From positions 29,664,877 to 29,728,876 of the forward strand of contig JAKSZU010000016.1 of the NCBI GenBank assembly GCA_026018925.1: DNA of 64,000 bases. The letters run 5' to 3'. Numbering within the stretch: the stretch's first letter is position 1; every line of letters starts with the position of its first letter. This document shows positions 1 to 10,870 of the stretch, piece by piece. The stretch comes from Tupaia tana (lineage: Eukaryota; Chordata; Mammalia; Scandentia; Tupaiidae). Position numbers and translations under genes: made by a program. The notes under the pieces are model-generated. The model did not search any database. It saw only the letters and a list, made by a program, of their open reading frames with translations, and was not told the origin of the DNA.

Positions 1-604
1 ATATTATTTTTTTAAGGAACAGCTATGCTTTTACATCCAAGTGAGCTTTGATTTTTACAGAATTTTAAATAGTAAGAGACTAACCAGTTGTGTTTAGAGC
101 ACTCAATACCTGCTCTGTAGAGAATAGATGAGAGTGGGCAAGGCTGGAGTGAGGCTGTTTCTCAACAATGTTAAAGATGAAGAAAATGTGAACTAAGGTT
201 GTCAGGCTGCCCCCTGTGGATGAGAACAGAGGAAGAGTTGCACAGGATTTTAGAGAAGTGCAATGAAACCATATGAAGTTTTGTGATAATGGCATCACTA
301 ACAACTAGTCCCTGTCGTGTGGAAAGAATAAAGATATAAGTCTTAAATTATAAAATGAGTTACCCAGGAAGGAGGACAAAGTGAAATAACATAGGAAATA
401 AGGAGACATAAAGGGGAAGGAAATTGGAGGAGGAGGAAAGAGAGGGATGGGGAATACAAGGAAGAACTAAAGGTCTAATAAAATCAGAATTTATGTGTTT
501 ATGAAAAGATTATCATATAGGCTTGTATGCAACAGAAAATTATTAAGTTATTGTTAAAATTATTAAGATGCTCTTGAGATGTGGTGAAGAGAGCAAGGAT
601 AGAG
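1..604. other. Unassigned non-coding DNA
   Basis: No gene recognised. The purine-rich stretch at about 365-470 resembles the A/G-rich 3' UTR of the local L1 family but is too diverged to assign. The L1 ORF2-like match begins near 605. Confidence 0.5.
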
Positions 605-1263
605 AGATGAAGGAAGACATATGAACAGCCAAAAAGCATATAAGAAAATGTCCAACACTCCTCATTGTAAGGGAGATGCATATCAAAACCACAATGAGAC
701 ACCACCTAACCCCAGTCAGAATGGTGAAGATCAAAAAAAAAAAAAAAAACAAATAGTGAGAAGTGCTGGAGGGGATGTGGTGAGAGGGGAACACTCCTAC
801 ACTGTTGGTGGGAATGAAAATTGGTCCAGCCACTATGGAGAATGATATGGAGGTTCCTCAAAGACCTTAAGATAGAACTACCATATGATCCAGTAATTCT
901 ACTCCTGGGTATCTACCCAAACGACAGGAGTGCACTCAGTCGGAAAAGCTCCTGCACAACTATTTTTATTGCAGCTTCATTCACAATTGCTAAGACATGG
1001 AACCAACCCAAATGTCCACAAACAGATGAATAGATTGAAAAATTATGGCACATATACTCCATGGAATACTATTCAGCCATAATAAAAACAACAAGGCCTT
1101 GGAATTTGATAGAAAGTAGATTAATATGGAAGATTTGTTGCTGAGTGAAGCAAGTCAGGCTATGAAAGACAGACATTATATGTCTCCACTTAATAGATAC
1201 TGACTGTCCACACACTATGGTAGAAACTGAAAGACTAGAGAACATAAAAGTATTAAAAATTCT
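605..1263 (+). mobile_element. L1 LINE, 3' end of ORF2 (5'-truncated)
   Basis: Contains the characteristic end of mammalian L1 ORF2: the 'gaacagccaaaaagcatat' region, 'aaaaccacaatgagacacca', the 'acactgttggtgggaatg' block, then 'ccatatgatccagtaattct' and 'tggaatactattcagccat'. The reading frame is broken by stops, so this is a dead copy. It is split by a SINE-A at 1264 and resumes at 1529. A comparatively young L1, since the similarity is easy to follow by eye. Confidence 0.9.
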
Positions 1264-1528
1264 GGGACCAGCAGTTAGCGTAATGGCTATGTCGCTGGAC
1301 TCCCATGTAGTCGACTGCGGTTCGAGTCCCGGACCCGGTGGCTTAAACTCACGCCGGGCGTGTGTGTGTGTGTGCCCAAGATCCCAAGAAGAGAATGGAG
1401 GAGAAGGGATTGTGGCATGGCCATCCTCCCTGGGGGATGATTTCTCGCTTTCTATCTCTCTGTCTCTCTCTCTCTGTCTGGCGAGCGCACACGCCCTATA
1501 GCAAAAACCTCTCCAAAAAAAAAAAAAA
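1264..1528 (+). mobile_element. SINE-A, full length, inserted in L1 3' UTR
   Basis: tRNA-like head starting gggaccagcagttagcgtaa, A box near 1275, B box ggttcgagtcc near 1320, CpG-rich core, TCTCTGTCTC block, and a 14-A tail. Little-decayed CpGs mark it as a young copy. The TSD is short and A-rich (about aaaaatt). Confidence 0.95.
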
Positions 1529-1795
1529 TTGTAATGGACACTAGAGACAAAGTGGAAAGAATATGGGAGGGGAAGACCGTAGGAAATTTGGGGGGAAAAT
1601 GGAGAGGTAAGACACTGTGGGACACAGATAAGGTTTATTATCTGTTGATGAGGATGTGTATGATGGTCTCATCTGGGCTGGACTGAGGTGTATATCATGC
1701 TGGGTAAAGTCTCTTCACAATCTAAATGATGTGTAGCAATTTAATGTATGAATAATAATATATTTTTTTAATTTTTAAAAATTAAAAATAAAGAA
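1529..1795 (+). mobile_element. L1 LINE 3' UTR (continuation)
   Basis: Follows directly on the interrupted L1. Purine-rich UTR, then gggctggactgaggtgtat and catgctgggtaaagtctctt, ending in an A/T-rich tail. The same terminal sequence recurs at 58140-58260 and, more diverged, at 23990-24100, so it marks one L1 3'-UTR lineage in this genome. Confidence 0.75.
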
Positions 1796-1876
1796 ATAAG
1801 GTAGTTGCCAGTGTAGGCTCAAATAGTGGAACCGCTTTTATAATTCAGCTTAAATGAATTGCTTATTTAACTGAAC

Positions 1877-2052
1877 ATCCCCCAGGGAAGATGGCCATGC
1901 TGCAATCCCTTCTCTTCCATTCTCCTCTTGGGAGTTTGGGCACACACGCACATGCGCCTGGCGTGAGTTTTAAGCCACCAGGTCTGGGACTCAAACTGTG
2001 GTCAACTACGTGAGAGTCCAGCAATAAAACCATTACACCATCTGCTGGTCCC
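1877..2052 (-). mobile_element. SINE-A, 3' part missing
   Basis: Antisense copy ending in the head (ctgctggtccc at 2042-2052). It starts in the core at the cccccagggaag motif, so the pyrimidine block and A tail are absent. Loss of the 3' end is not the usual 5' truncation and implies a later deletion. Confidence 0.9.
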
Positions 2053-3579
2053 ATCACTAGTTTTTGTGTGAATGTACTGGAAACTTTGTTTCAGAAATTA
2101 GAGATAGGAAATGACATTTCAAAATGATTCAGGAATACTCTATTATGAAAGTAAGAAAATTACACAGTTTGGCTTCTTTCAGTATAGCTAAAATAATCCT
2201 TAAGATTATAAATACAGTCCAGTAGCCACCCATAATCAGGAAAGCACAGGGCAGACAGTTTATGTTGTTAAAAGTAGTTAAAATGAAGATAATCATCCTG
2301 AAGATATTGAAGAACAAGAGTGAAAGAACACCAAAAGCATTCAAAAACCACTTCTAGTACAGACGCTGCAGGGAATCTCATTTAGTTATATTTCAGAATG
2401 GATAAGCTATGCAAACAAGTATAATTTCTGTGCAAGACAATTCTGCTTCTATTGAATATGTCTGGATGAAGTTTTTGAAACACACTGAATAAAATATATT
2501 GAATAGATTTTAATGTGAGTGAAAGGGGCTGGATTGAAGTACCTAGACTCCTTTGTTTGTTCTTCTGGGGAAGCCTTGTTGCCAAGCAAGTTCCTTTAAC
2601 CTTGACCTTGAGGGAGCTAAGCTGTTTCAGAGAAGGCAGAATCATTGGTTTTCTAGCTATGATAAGATTCAAGTTTTCTTCAGTCTGTCCCCTACAGACA
2701 TTGAAATAGTATTGGTTTTCTTAGAATGGTCACTGGGGAGCAAACAATGACTAATTTTGTGAAAACTCCATATCATCTTCCCAATAATGTATTTTTATGT
2801 GACCTTGTTTTCATTTGGAGGTCATCTCATAGAGGTGAAATATCTCTGGTTCTTACATTCTTCCATTTGTATCATAGTTTATTTTCAACTCCCAGTAGTC
2901 ATTTTTTTTATTAATTCTCTTAAGCAAACTGGGTCAACTTCCTACATCTAGGTTTTCATGTGATAACAAACTTATTTACCTTATAGAGTTTAGGGAAGGA
3001 AAAGAAATGCCCATTGTCAGTCCAGAGCCTTATACTAATATGTAACTTACCCCATATCCCTACGTAATACTTGTCTTTCTCCTCTGCTCGACTCCATGTA
3101 GTATGATAGCGTGTTCAGTGGTGTTTATATTAGTGACTGTAAATGATTTCCAAGTTACTGTACATATGCTCTCTCCCTGACTACATAGATAATAAATAAT
3201 AAATTCTGAAATGGCAGAGAGGATGCTTTCATTTCTTTAAAAATATCTTCTTTTACAAAATCATTACAGAAGGGTTTGACTGCCCAGTGAACACCTATTA
3301 GTATGTTGGGATGAATGAAGTCCAAAAAAAGCCATAGTAAAACTTTCCTGTGAAGACAAGGGTATTTTTCAGAGAATAATGTTAGCGACAATAATTGGTA
3401 GATAGCATGGGATGAAGCACAGCTGTGATTTCTCATGACAATTTTGCAAGTCTTAAAATTCAAGTATACAACTATATATTTTTCTATTCCCCATTATTCC
3501 TTTAATAATAGGACTTTTCCAATTAAGGCAAAATTGACCTATTCTACTACCTCGTGATCAGGCAAGCCTAAAGACTTGA
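2053..3579. other. Unassigned AT-rich DNA
   Basis: No recognisable gene, RNA or repeat. Open frames here are under about 105 codons and lack a start context or any family resemblance. Confidence 0.5.
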
Positions 3580-3864
3580 TGGACCAGCAGTTAGCATAAT
3601 GGCTATGTCTCTGGACTCCCATGTAGTCGACCGTGATTTGAGTCCCGGACCTGGTGGCTTAAATTAACGCCAGGTGCATGTGTATACATGCCTAAAATCC
3701 TGAGAGGAGAATGGAGGAAAAGGGATTGTGGCATGGGCATCCCCCCTAGGGGGACGATTTCTCGCTTTCTGTCTGTCTCTCTCTGTCTTTCTGGAGAGCA
3801 CATGTGCTCTATAGCGAAAAAAAAAAAAAAAAAAAAAAAAATCCTCTCCAAAAAAAAAAAAAAA
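3580..3864 (+). mobile_element. SINE-A with internal A25 run
   Basis: Flanked by a perfect 10-bp TSD aaagacttga (3570-3579 and 3865-3874). The segment that is normally CTATAGCAAAAACCTCTCC carries about 25 A residues at 3817-3841, followed by tcctctcc and the normal A tail, giving two A runs in tandem. Confidence 0.95.
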
Positions 3865-3874
3865 AAAGACTTGA

Positions 3875-4527
3875 GTTACCCGTGTTTTAATGTCAAATGA
3901 ACATCAGCTTAAGAAATGACAAAAAATTTAAAATATTTTAATAGTTTCAGTTATGAGAGGAATGATTTTATCCATGGCTTCCTTGAGAATTTTATTGGAA
4001 GGATAATTAAATGTGATTTTTCAGATAAGTAATAAAGTTTGATAAGCTGTTTATCATGCCATAAAATGCTCTATGCTCCTCTCTTTGGCACTTAAATCTT
4101 TTCACAAAATTCTTATAAAAATAGGTGTTCTTTCTGAATAAGGGCAAGTACCCAACATATTAAAATGGGCCATACCCTTTCCCCAAATGGGAGATGCACT
4201 CATGTAGATTAAAGGTTTTTAAACTAAGGAAAATGAATGGGAAAAATGTATTTTCTGAAGTTCTAAGGGTCATAAGGTTGCTTAATTCAAATTGTCAATT
4301 TTGCTTGCAGTCTCACCAGTTTACTGATTTTCCTCTCATTTCATTTTTAAGAAACCACAGAGAATGTAAGAGTATTTCATATATCATAGAAGATACATTA
4401 GCAAAAATCACTTACTTCATGGCCTATTTTATGATAAAATTTCATCAGTGTATTGAAAATTCAATGTATCATCAAAAAATGACAAGAAGTATGGGTCTTT
4501 TAGGCATATACACACTCTTTAGTTACA
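3875..4527. other. Unassigned AT-rich DNA
   Basis: The ORF at 4194-4556 (120 codons) runs into the T-rich tail of the next SINE and shows no recognisable domain; judged accidental. Confidence 0.5.
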
Positions 4528-4796
4528 TTTTTTTTGTTTGTTTTGTTTTGTTTTAGGGTTTTGCCATAGAGGCCTTGCACTCACCAACAAGAGAGAGGCA
4601 GTAAAAAGGAAAGTGAGAACCTCTTCCCAGGGAGATAGCCATGCCACAATCCCTTCTTTGCCATTCTCCTCTTTGGAATTTGGGCATGCATGGACACATG
4701 CTTGGCATGATTTTCAAGCTGCCAAGCCAGATCCAGGACTTGAATGAACCAGGTTGGCTATGTGGGAGTTCAGTGCCTTAACTACCATGTCCCCAG
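4528..4796 (-). mobile_element. SINE-A, older subfamily
   Basis: Long T/G-rich tail complement (TTTTG repeats), then core and degraded head. The head carries the 'tgccttaactacc' variant in place of the young 'catagccattacgctaa', which marks an older branch of the family. CpGs are largely lost. Confidence 0.85.
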
Positions 4797-5789
4797 TTTT
4801 GTTTTTTGTTTGTTTGTTTGTTTTGTTTTGTTTTGTTTTAACTGACATAAAAATAAGAATTCAATGAACCTGGAGACATTATCAACACTTTATAGTAATT
4901 ATGTGCAAAGGCAGCTGCAATGACCAAATAAGGCAACTTAATGAGTGTAGAAATAAAAAATACTGTATGATTGGACACTGTCAAAACAATACATGCTAGA
5001 TTGAGCTGATATTGAAAAATATGGTCTAGTTTTTAAGTCATCAGTGATGAGAATTTACAGTACACTGCAAGTATACCTAGGCTGCTCTAATTAAAACTTG
5101 TGCTTCCCAAGGCTGTTTGTCACTCTGAATGAAGAATACGATGGTACTACATACCCGGACTCTATAACAAAAGTACTTTGGAGAATTCAGGTGTCATTAT
5201 TAAGTTCAATTATTATTGTCCTTCAATAGTAAAGTTGTGCAGTGTGTGTGCTGGGTGAAGTAGATTTTTAGTGAAAAAGTTGGTTTGAAAATAGGTTACT
5301 CAATGAGATGTAATGGAGCTCCCAGTAGGTTTTTCACAGGTGAGTGTTTGGGATGCGTATCAAAACTGTGTTCTCTGGTGATTCAGTTGCTATTAGGCAG
5401 AAGATTTTCTACAACTTTGTTCGGAGGAAGTTCCAAGTGTTATTGTCATCATTTCCTACTGTCAATTTTGCCATTTTCAGTAGAGAACAAGGTTCAGTTG
5501 TACTACTCTCTCTCGTTTGGAGATTTGGGAGTCAATAAATGAGCTTGGGATTAAAATCCTATCTACTGTGTCTATGTGTTTTCCTGAGCCTTGAAGAATA
5601 AAAAGATTTAGTATTGAACATAATCCTTATTTCAATATCTATATTAATTTGATTTTTTTGTATTATTAGTATCTATTTCTATGACTATGCTGGCTGGTTT
5701 TTTACTTCTTTTTTCACAGAGAAATAAATCTATGTTGAGAGACAATGAAAAAGATAAACAAAAAAGTATAGAGATATAATATCTGCCAA
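4797..5789. other. Unassigned DNA
   Basis: TTTG-rich start, otherwise ordinary complexity. The overlapping ORFs at 5285-5542 have no known relative. Confidence 0.45.
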
Positions 5790-5900
5790 TTACTGAGCAA
5801 TTAATCTATTTGTGCTTCAGTTTCTCATAAAATGGGATGATATTAGTAACTACATGACAATTGAGAAATTATGCATTACCTGTGCAGATTGTTCATAATA
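5790..5900 (-). mobile_element. MIR SINE relic
   Basis: Matches the reverse-complemented MIR core 'cagtttcctcatctgtaaaatggg' in decayed form (gcttcagtttctcataaaatgggatgatatta, split here by description only). Ancient pan-mammalian repeat. Confidence 0.65.
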
Positions 5901-5934
5901 TATAACCAATATTTTATAAAGGTTCAATATATTG

Positions 5935-6095
5935 ATAGGTAGGTACCAGGTAGCATGTTACACAATATCTATACATGAGCTCATATGCTCCTAAACAAAA
6001 GTCTATGATGTTTCTAACTCTGTTCTTACAGATGAGGAAAACGACACACTGGGAAACTGAATAAATTGACCAGATCACACAGGAAATAAATGACT
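5935..6095 (+). mobile_element. MIR SINE relic
   Basis: Decayed MIR 3' core: 'acagatgaggaaaacgacac' and 'accagatcacacaggaaat' correspond to the conserved lowest-turnover part of MIR. It lies tail to tail with the antisense MIR just upstream. Confidence 0.75.
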
Positions 6096-6109
6096 CTCAT
6101 AGACTTTCT

Positions 6110-6377
6110 TTTTTTTTTTTTTTTTGAGAGATTTTTGCTATAGGGCGCGTGCTCGCGCCAGACAGACAGAGAGAGACATTAGAGACAGAAAGCAAGAAAT
6201 CACCCCCTGGGGGGATGGTCACGCCGCAATCCCTTTTCCTCCATTCTCCTCTCGGGATCTTGGGCACGCACGCACACGCACACGGCGTGAGTTTTAAGCC
6301 ACCGGGTCCAGGACACGAACCGCGGTCGACTATGTGGAAGTCCAGCGACATAGCCATTACACCAACTGCTGGTTCCC
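6110..6377 (-). mobile_element. SINE-A, gggaacc subfamily
   Basis: Perfect 13-bp TSD tcatagactttct (6097-6109 and 6378-6390). The head reads gggaacc rather than gggacc, and the B box is ggttcgtgtcc, a CpG-decayed form of the ggttcgcgtcc variant. It inserted next to the older copy at 6391. Confidence 0.95.
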
Positions 6378-6390
6378 TCATAGACTTTCT

Positions 6391-6643
6391 TTTTTTTTGA
6401 GAGATTTTTGCTACAGGACACATGAGCTCACTAAAAAGATAGAGACCAAGAGACAGAAAGTGAGAAAACATCCTCCAGAGGGGATGGTCATGCCACAATC
6501 CCTCCTCCTCCATTCTTCTCTTGGGTTTTGGGCATGCACGCACATGTTCCCAGCATGAGTTTCATGCCTCTGGGCCTGGGACTCGAACCACAGTCGACCA
6601 TGTGGGAGTCCAACAACATAACTATTATGCCATATGCTGGTCC
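6391..6643 (-). mobile_element. SINE-A, older neighbour of the 6110 copy
   Basis: Its own TSD is tgactctc, at 6091-6098 and 6644-6651. The left TSD now lies on the far side of the 6110 copy, proving that this element was here first and was then hit at its left end. Confidence 0.9.
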
Positions 6644-6651
6644 TGACTCTC

Positions 6652-7688
6652 CTCAACTTTTAAGCTTGGTCTGACTTAAGGCCCACGTTTGCAATAATTT
6701 CATCAATTTAATCATTTGATTTTGTTGCTGTATGGTTTCTTCACAATAAGTATTAGGATTACTAACTGCATTACATTACATTGAAAGGCAAACACAGATA
6801 TACTCTTAATGAATACTTTTTTAAAAAGTATGGTAAATCAAGTTGATTAAGTTTGATTTATTAAAATTTAAGTTTCATAACAGTAAAACATAATGGGCTT
6901 ATTTCTACTTTGGAGATTTTTGTTTTCCCACAACTATTAATTAGAATTTACTTATTCAATTAAAACCACACTTACTTTTGCTGTTACATAAAAGAAAACA
7001 TGGAATGAAAAATTATTAAACAAAAGTAAAGCCCTAAAATAACTGTGAAGTTTGCAATCTTATTACAGATGCAACTTTACTTGAATTTCTTATTCTTATG
7101 TTGAATTATTTGCTACAAATATACACTTATATAAAGACTATTATTATTAATTCATTTGGTATTCATTATAAGACCTTTAATCATGATGTATTAATTTGGT
7201 ATAAATGTGGATATATTATTTCTTAATGATCAAGTTATAATTTACCAGTTAAATAGCCTCTGATTATTTCAGTATCTTTTCAAATATGCATCAATGCATA
7301 ATGTTTTGTTTCTTTATGAAATATCCAGCTAAGAATCAAAGCATTTCTTTTTTCAGAAGGTAGATACAGCGGCATAATAACCCATGGAAGGATGGAGTCC
7401 CAGAAGTCATGAAAATAGCCAATCTTAAACTCTGACAGTTAATAAGACAAATAAATGCACTGTAGTACACTTGATTCAAAATTTCTAGAGGCTAATGGAC
7501 AAACCTTCAGAACCAATTCAATCCATGGACAACAAAAGCAACCAGGCTGCAGATGAGATTTTTAAATAACTGAGACATAATCCAACAGAGGGGAGCTTTT
7601 GAGTATAAACAGCCACTCTGCCTTCATGTTTCTCTGACTTCTGACACAGTCACTTGGCCACTCTACAATTTACATTTGTGCAGTAAGT
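6652..7688. other. Unassigned AT-rich DNA
   Basis: AT-rich, no open frame of note. 7340-7660 is of higher complexity but matches nothing I recognise. Confidence 0.5.
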
Positions 7689-7704
7689 AAAACATTGGCA
7701 ACTC

Positions 7705-7950
7705 GGGACCAGCAGTTAGTGTAATGGCTATGTCGCTGGACTCCCATGTAGTCGACCGCGGTTCAAGTCCTGGACCCAGCGGCTTAAACTCACGCCGGGC
7801 GCATGTGCGTGCGTGCCCAAGATCCCGAGAGGAGAATGGAGGAGAAGGGATTGCGGTGTGGCCATCCCCCCTGGGGGGTGATTTCTCGCTTTCTATCTCT
7901 ATGTCTCTCTGTCTTTCTGGAAGCGCACGCACCCTATAGTGAAAACCTCT

Positions 7951-7987
<37 letters not shown>

Positions 7988-7997
7988 AAAAGTAAAA
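7705..7997 (+). mobile_element. SINE-A, full length
   Basis: Perfect 16-bp TSD aaaacattggcaactc (7689-7704 and 7998-8013). Head, B box ggttcaagtcc (CpG-decayed), core and a tail of about 35 A with a few G interruptions. Confidence 0.97.
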
Positions 7998-8013
7998 GAA
8001 AACATTGGCAACT

Positions 8014-8501
8014 CATGTCTCATAAAGATAACAAAGTAGAATATACAAACCCTGAAGAGTTGTGTTGGAAGAAAAAAGAGAATGATTGCAGCCTGCCCAC
8101 CTATTGCCCTCTGAGAGCCATTTCAGAAACCATAGAAGCCCAGCAAGACAAGTTGACCTCTGAAAAATGTCTAATGACCCTAGTGACTTTAACTGTAAAT
8201 GCTTCTACATTCTCTACTCAAATCAAACACATCCATAGGTACGACTACAGGAGAGGAAGTTTCATTTTCTCTTCGGGTTATGGAGAGAAGATGGGACAAG
8301 AAAATATAAGCAACCTATCAATCTATTTCTTTGAGCCTTTTCTAGTAACTTCTCTTGCTCCCATTTTCCACTTATTGACCATGAGCTGGCTGATTCCTTC
8401 CCCTCACTAGTGGATCCTTTTAGCCTCCTGTCAACAGCTTCCTCAATAAAGATACAAACTCCAGGACAACAAACCCAGGAATGTTTACCTTGATTTTATT
8501 A
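8014..8501. other. Unassigned DNA with a 131-codon chance ORF
   Basis: An uninterrupted frame runs from 8015 to 8410 (+). The predicted protein has no signal peptide, repeat, catalytic motif or resemblance I recognise, and no splice or promoter context is visible. It is most likely accidental, or a remnant of an unrecognised old repeat. Confidence 0.35.
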
Positions 8502-8738
8502 TTTTTTTTTTGTAGAGAGATTTTTTGCTCTAGGGAATGTACTCTTGCTGGAGAGACAGAGACAGAGAGTGGGGGCTGACCACACCATAATCCCTTCTCC
8601 TCCATTCTCCCCTCGGGACTTTGGGTATGCAAGCACATATGTCCAGAGTGAGTTTTAAAAGCCACCAGGTATAAGATTTGAACCACAGTCAACTATGTCG
8701 GAGTCCAGTCATGTAACCATTTTACCTCCACTTGTCCC
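8502..8738 (-). mobile_element. SINE-A, diverged
   Basis: T-run, short pyrimidine/purine block, core with ccttctcctccattctccc, head ending acttgtccc. The core stretch around the cccccagggg motif is deleted (gagtgggggctgaccaca). Confidence 0.9.
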
Positions 8739-8766
8739 TCAGATGCTTTTAAAAACTACAGTAATA

Positions 8767-9025
8767 GGGACCAGCAGTTAGCATAATAGCTGTGTCACTG
8801 GACTCCCACGTAGTCGACCGCAGTTCAAATCCCAGACCCAGCGGCTTAAACTCGCGCCGGGCACGTATGTGTGCATGCCCAAGATTCCGAGAGGAGAATG
8901 GAGGAGAAGAAATTGCGGCGTGGCCATCACCCCGGGGGGTGATTTCTCGCTCTCTATCTCTCTGTCTCTGTCTTTCTGGCAAACGCATGCGCCCTATAGC
9001 AAAAACCTCTCCAAAACAAAACAAA
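8767..9025 (+). mobile_element. SINE-A, full length; source of the 9.7-kb duplication
   Basis: The left flank aaaaactacagtaata (8751-8766) recurs as aaaaacactacagtaata just right of the element, giving a long TSD. The 3' end of this SINE plus its right flank was copied into the SINE at 9561-10008. Confidence 0.95.
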
Positions 9026-9177
9026 AACACTACAGTAATATAAAATAATGAGCAATAAACATACTATGCAATGGTGTAGGATGCATTTACTCATATAGAA
9101 CAACAACAAAAATCCCTACAATTTATTACAGTAGACTCATTTGAACACTAATATTTAGCAGTTGCTATCTGTACATC
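8991..9177 (+). repeat. Template segment of a local templated duplication
   Basis: Begins at gccctatagc in the SINE-A 3' end and runs through its tail and about 150 bp of flank to ctgtacatc. A near-identical copy, in the same orientation, lies at 9680-9863. This copy is the original, because it sits in its natural SINE-plus-TSD context. Confidence 0.9.
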
Positions 9178-9330
9178 ACAAATAGTTAAGCTGTGGTATT
9201 TAACATCATCATAGGGGCCAATATCTTAGTTTTCCTTTATGTGTGTATGTTTAATTCATAGGTGAGAAAATGAAAGCTATGAGTTTTTAACTCTATGCTC
9301 ATACTATCTGCTTATTTTTTTCCTTAATGC
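9145..9330 (+). mobile_element. MIR-like relic
   Basis: Pattern gcagttgctatctgtacatc ... ggtgagaaaatgaaagct fits a decayed MIR. Its first 30 bp are included in the templated duplication. Confidence 0.45.
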
Positions 9331-9560
9331 TTTATCTAGTCTAAATTTAGTAACAAGAGGATTAGGGCCCCACTCCCCTGCTGTGTCTCTACTACATACT
9401 CTTGGAGTCTCTTTGAGCTTTCTAGGAGGAAAAAGAGGATAGCACTAGAGAGGCTATAAGATTTCTTTGTCTTTAAGATGCTGATATTCTATTTTAATGA
9501 TTCTAGTTCTATCCCATACTTTTTTTGCATTTAAAAAAATGTATTTATTATCATAATATT

Positions 9561-9679
9561 TTATTTATTTATTTTTTTGGAGAGGTTTTGCTATAGGGTG
9601 CGTGTGCTCGCCAGAAAGACAGAGAGAGGCAGAGAGACAGAAAGTGAGAAATCACCCCCCCATGGGGGTTGGCCATGCC
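9561..9679 (-). mobile_element. SINE-A, 3' (tail-side) part of interrupted copy
   Basis: T-rich tail complement, ggagaggttttgctataggg, and pyrimidine block complement up to ggccatgccg. The element is then interrupted by foreign sequence and resumes at 9864. TSD ataatatt at 9553-9560 and 10009-10016 brackets the whole structure. Confidence 0.93.
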
Positions 9680-9863
9680 GCCCTATAGCAAAAACCTCTC
9701 CAAAACAAAACACTACAGTAATATAAAATAATGAGCAATAAACATACTATGCAAGGGTGTGGGATGCATTTACTCATATAGAACAACAACAACAAAAATC
9801 CCTATAATTTATTACAGAAGATTCATTTGAACACTAATATTTAGCAGTTGCTATCTGTACATC
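9680..9863 (+). repeat. Templated insertion, copy of 8991-9177
   Basis: 184 bp starting gccctatagcaaaaacctct and ending ctgtacatc, matching the template with a few substitutions and small length changes in AAC and AAAAC repeats. It lies exactly inside the antisense SINE-A between gccgc and atccc, with essentially no loss of SINE sequence and no TSD. Confidence 0.93.
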
Positions 9864-10008
9864 CCTTCTCCTCCATTCCCCTCTCAGGATCTTGGGCACG
9901 CATGCACATGCGCCTGGCGTGAGTTTTAAGCCACCGGGTCCGGGACTCGAACCGCAGTCGGCTACATGGGAGTTCAACAACATAGCCATTACGCTAACTG
10001 CTGGTCCC
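9864..10008 (-). mobile_element. SINE-A, 5' (head-side) part of interrupted copy
   Basis: Resumes at ccttctcctccattcccc and ends in the head, ctgctggtccc. The B box on the minus strand is ggttcgagtcc. Confidence 0.93.
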
Positions 10009-10870
10009 ATAATATTGTTTATATTACATTGAGTCACATATATCTTTACAGTGTAATACATTTCTTTTTTCCAGAAGGAATATCTTGCATATCAGCCAAG
10101 ACAAAGACATTACTATCCATATCATCATCAAATAGCTTTTCATCATTTTTTATTATATTATTACTATTTTAAACATTCAATCACTATACATAATTTTGCT
10201 TATAAAAAGAATTTACCAACATGAAAAACTTCTCAGACCAGTCCAGTTGAGAATACAATACATGTGACCAACAGGTAATAAACCATTTCTGTGTCTTACT
10301 AATGTCAAGCCGCTCTATTTGTTTTCTTGCCAGCCTTCTCTGTATTCCCCCATACTTTAATGGGTGCAATTACCTCACTTCAAAATGGTGTCTTTCTTCA
10401 CATGATTGCCAAATACAGAATCTAACATTTCCTGATTATAAATGTTAATGATTATAGGTATTATTGCATTGCTCCCCTGTATTTTTCCACATTGGAATTG
10501 CCAGACTTTATATTTTTGACACAAATAAGTTCCCTATTCATCTTGATTATACTGAGGTTCTGTGGCTCTGCTTTGCACTGTTATGTCTATTTTGGAAATG
10601 GATAGGACAGAGACAGTTAACTTCAGTGACAATCACTGTAACACTCTTGGGAATATTCTTGGAAGAGGTGCTATACAAATACAAAGCATTCTGTAAAAAT
10701 GCTCGTATTCATCCTCATAGCATCTCAGGAGGTGGGAGTGCTGTGAACATTGTTAATATAAAGCTGCTAGTGCCACAAATAGAACAGGGATGATTTTCTC
10801 TCACTGCATGAGGAATGACAACCTTTTCTTCACATATCTTAAGATAAAATATCCATTGGATTGCTTTGTA
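10009..10870. other. Unassigned DNA
   Basis: Nothing recognised. The ORF at 10464-10793 (109 codons) is hydrophobic at its start but has no family signature. Confidence 0.45.

Noticed and set aside
1264-1340. Functional tRNA genes at SINE heads
   Set aside because: The heads keep A and B boxes but cannot form a proper acceptor stem or complete cloverleaf, and each is joined to a SINE core and A tail.
6097-6543. 148-codon minus-strand ORF
   Set aside because: It lies entirely across two adjacent SINE-A copies; the frame is a by-product of stop-poor GC-rich SINE sequence.
8015-8410. 131-codon plus-strand ORF as a gene
   Set aside because: No homology, motif or regulatory context recognised, and the composition is unremarkable. 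In 64 kb of mammalian DNA, chance frames of this size are expected.
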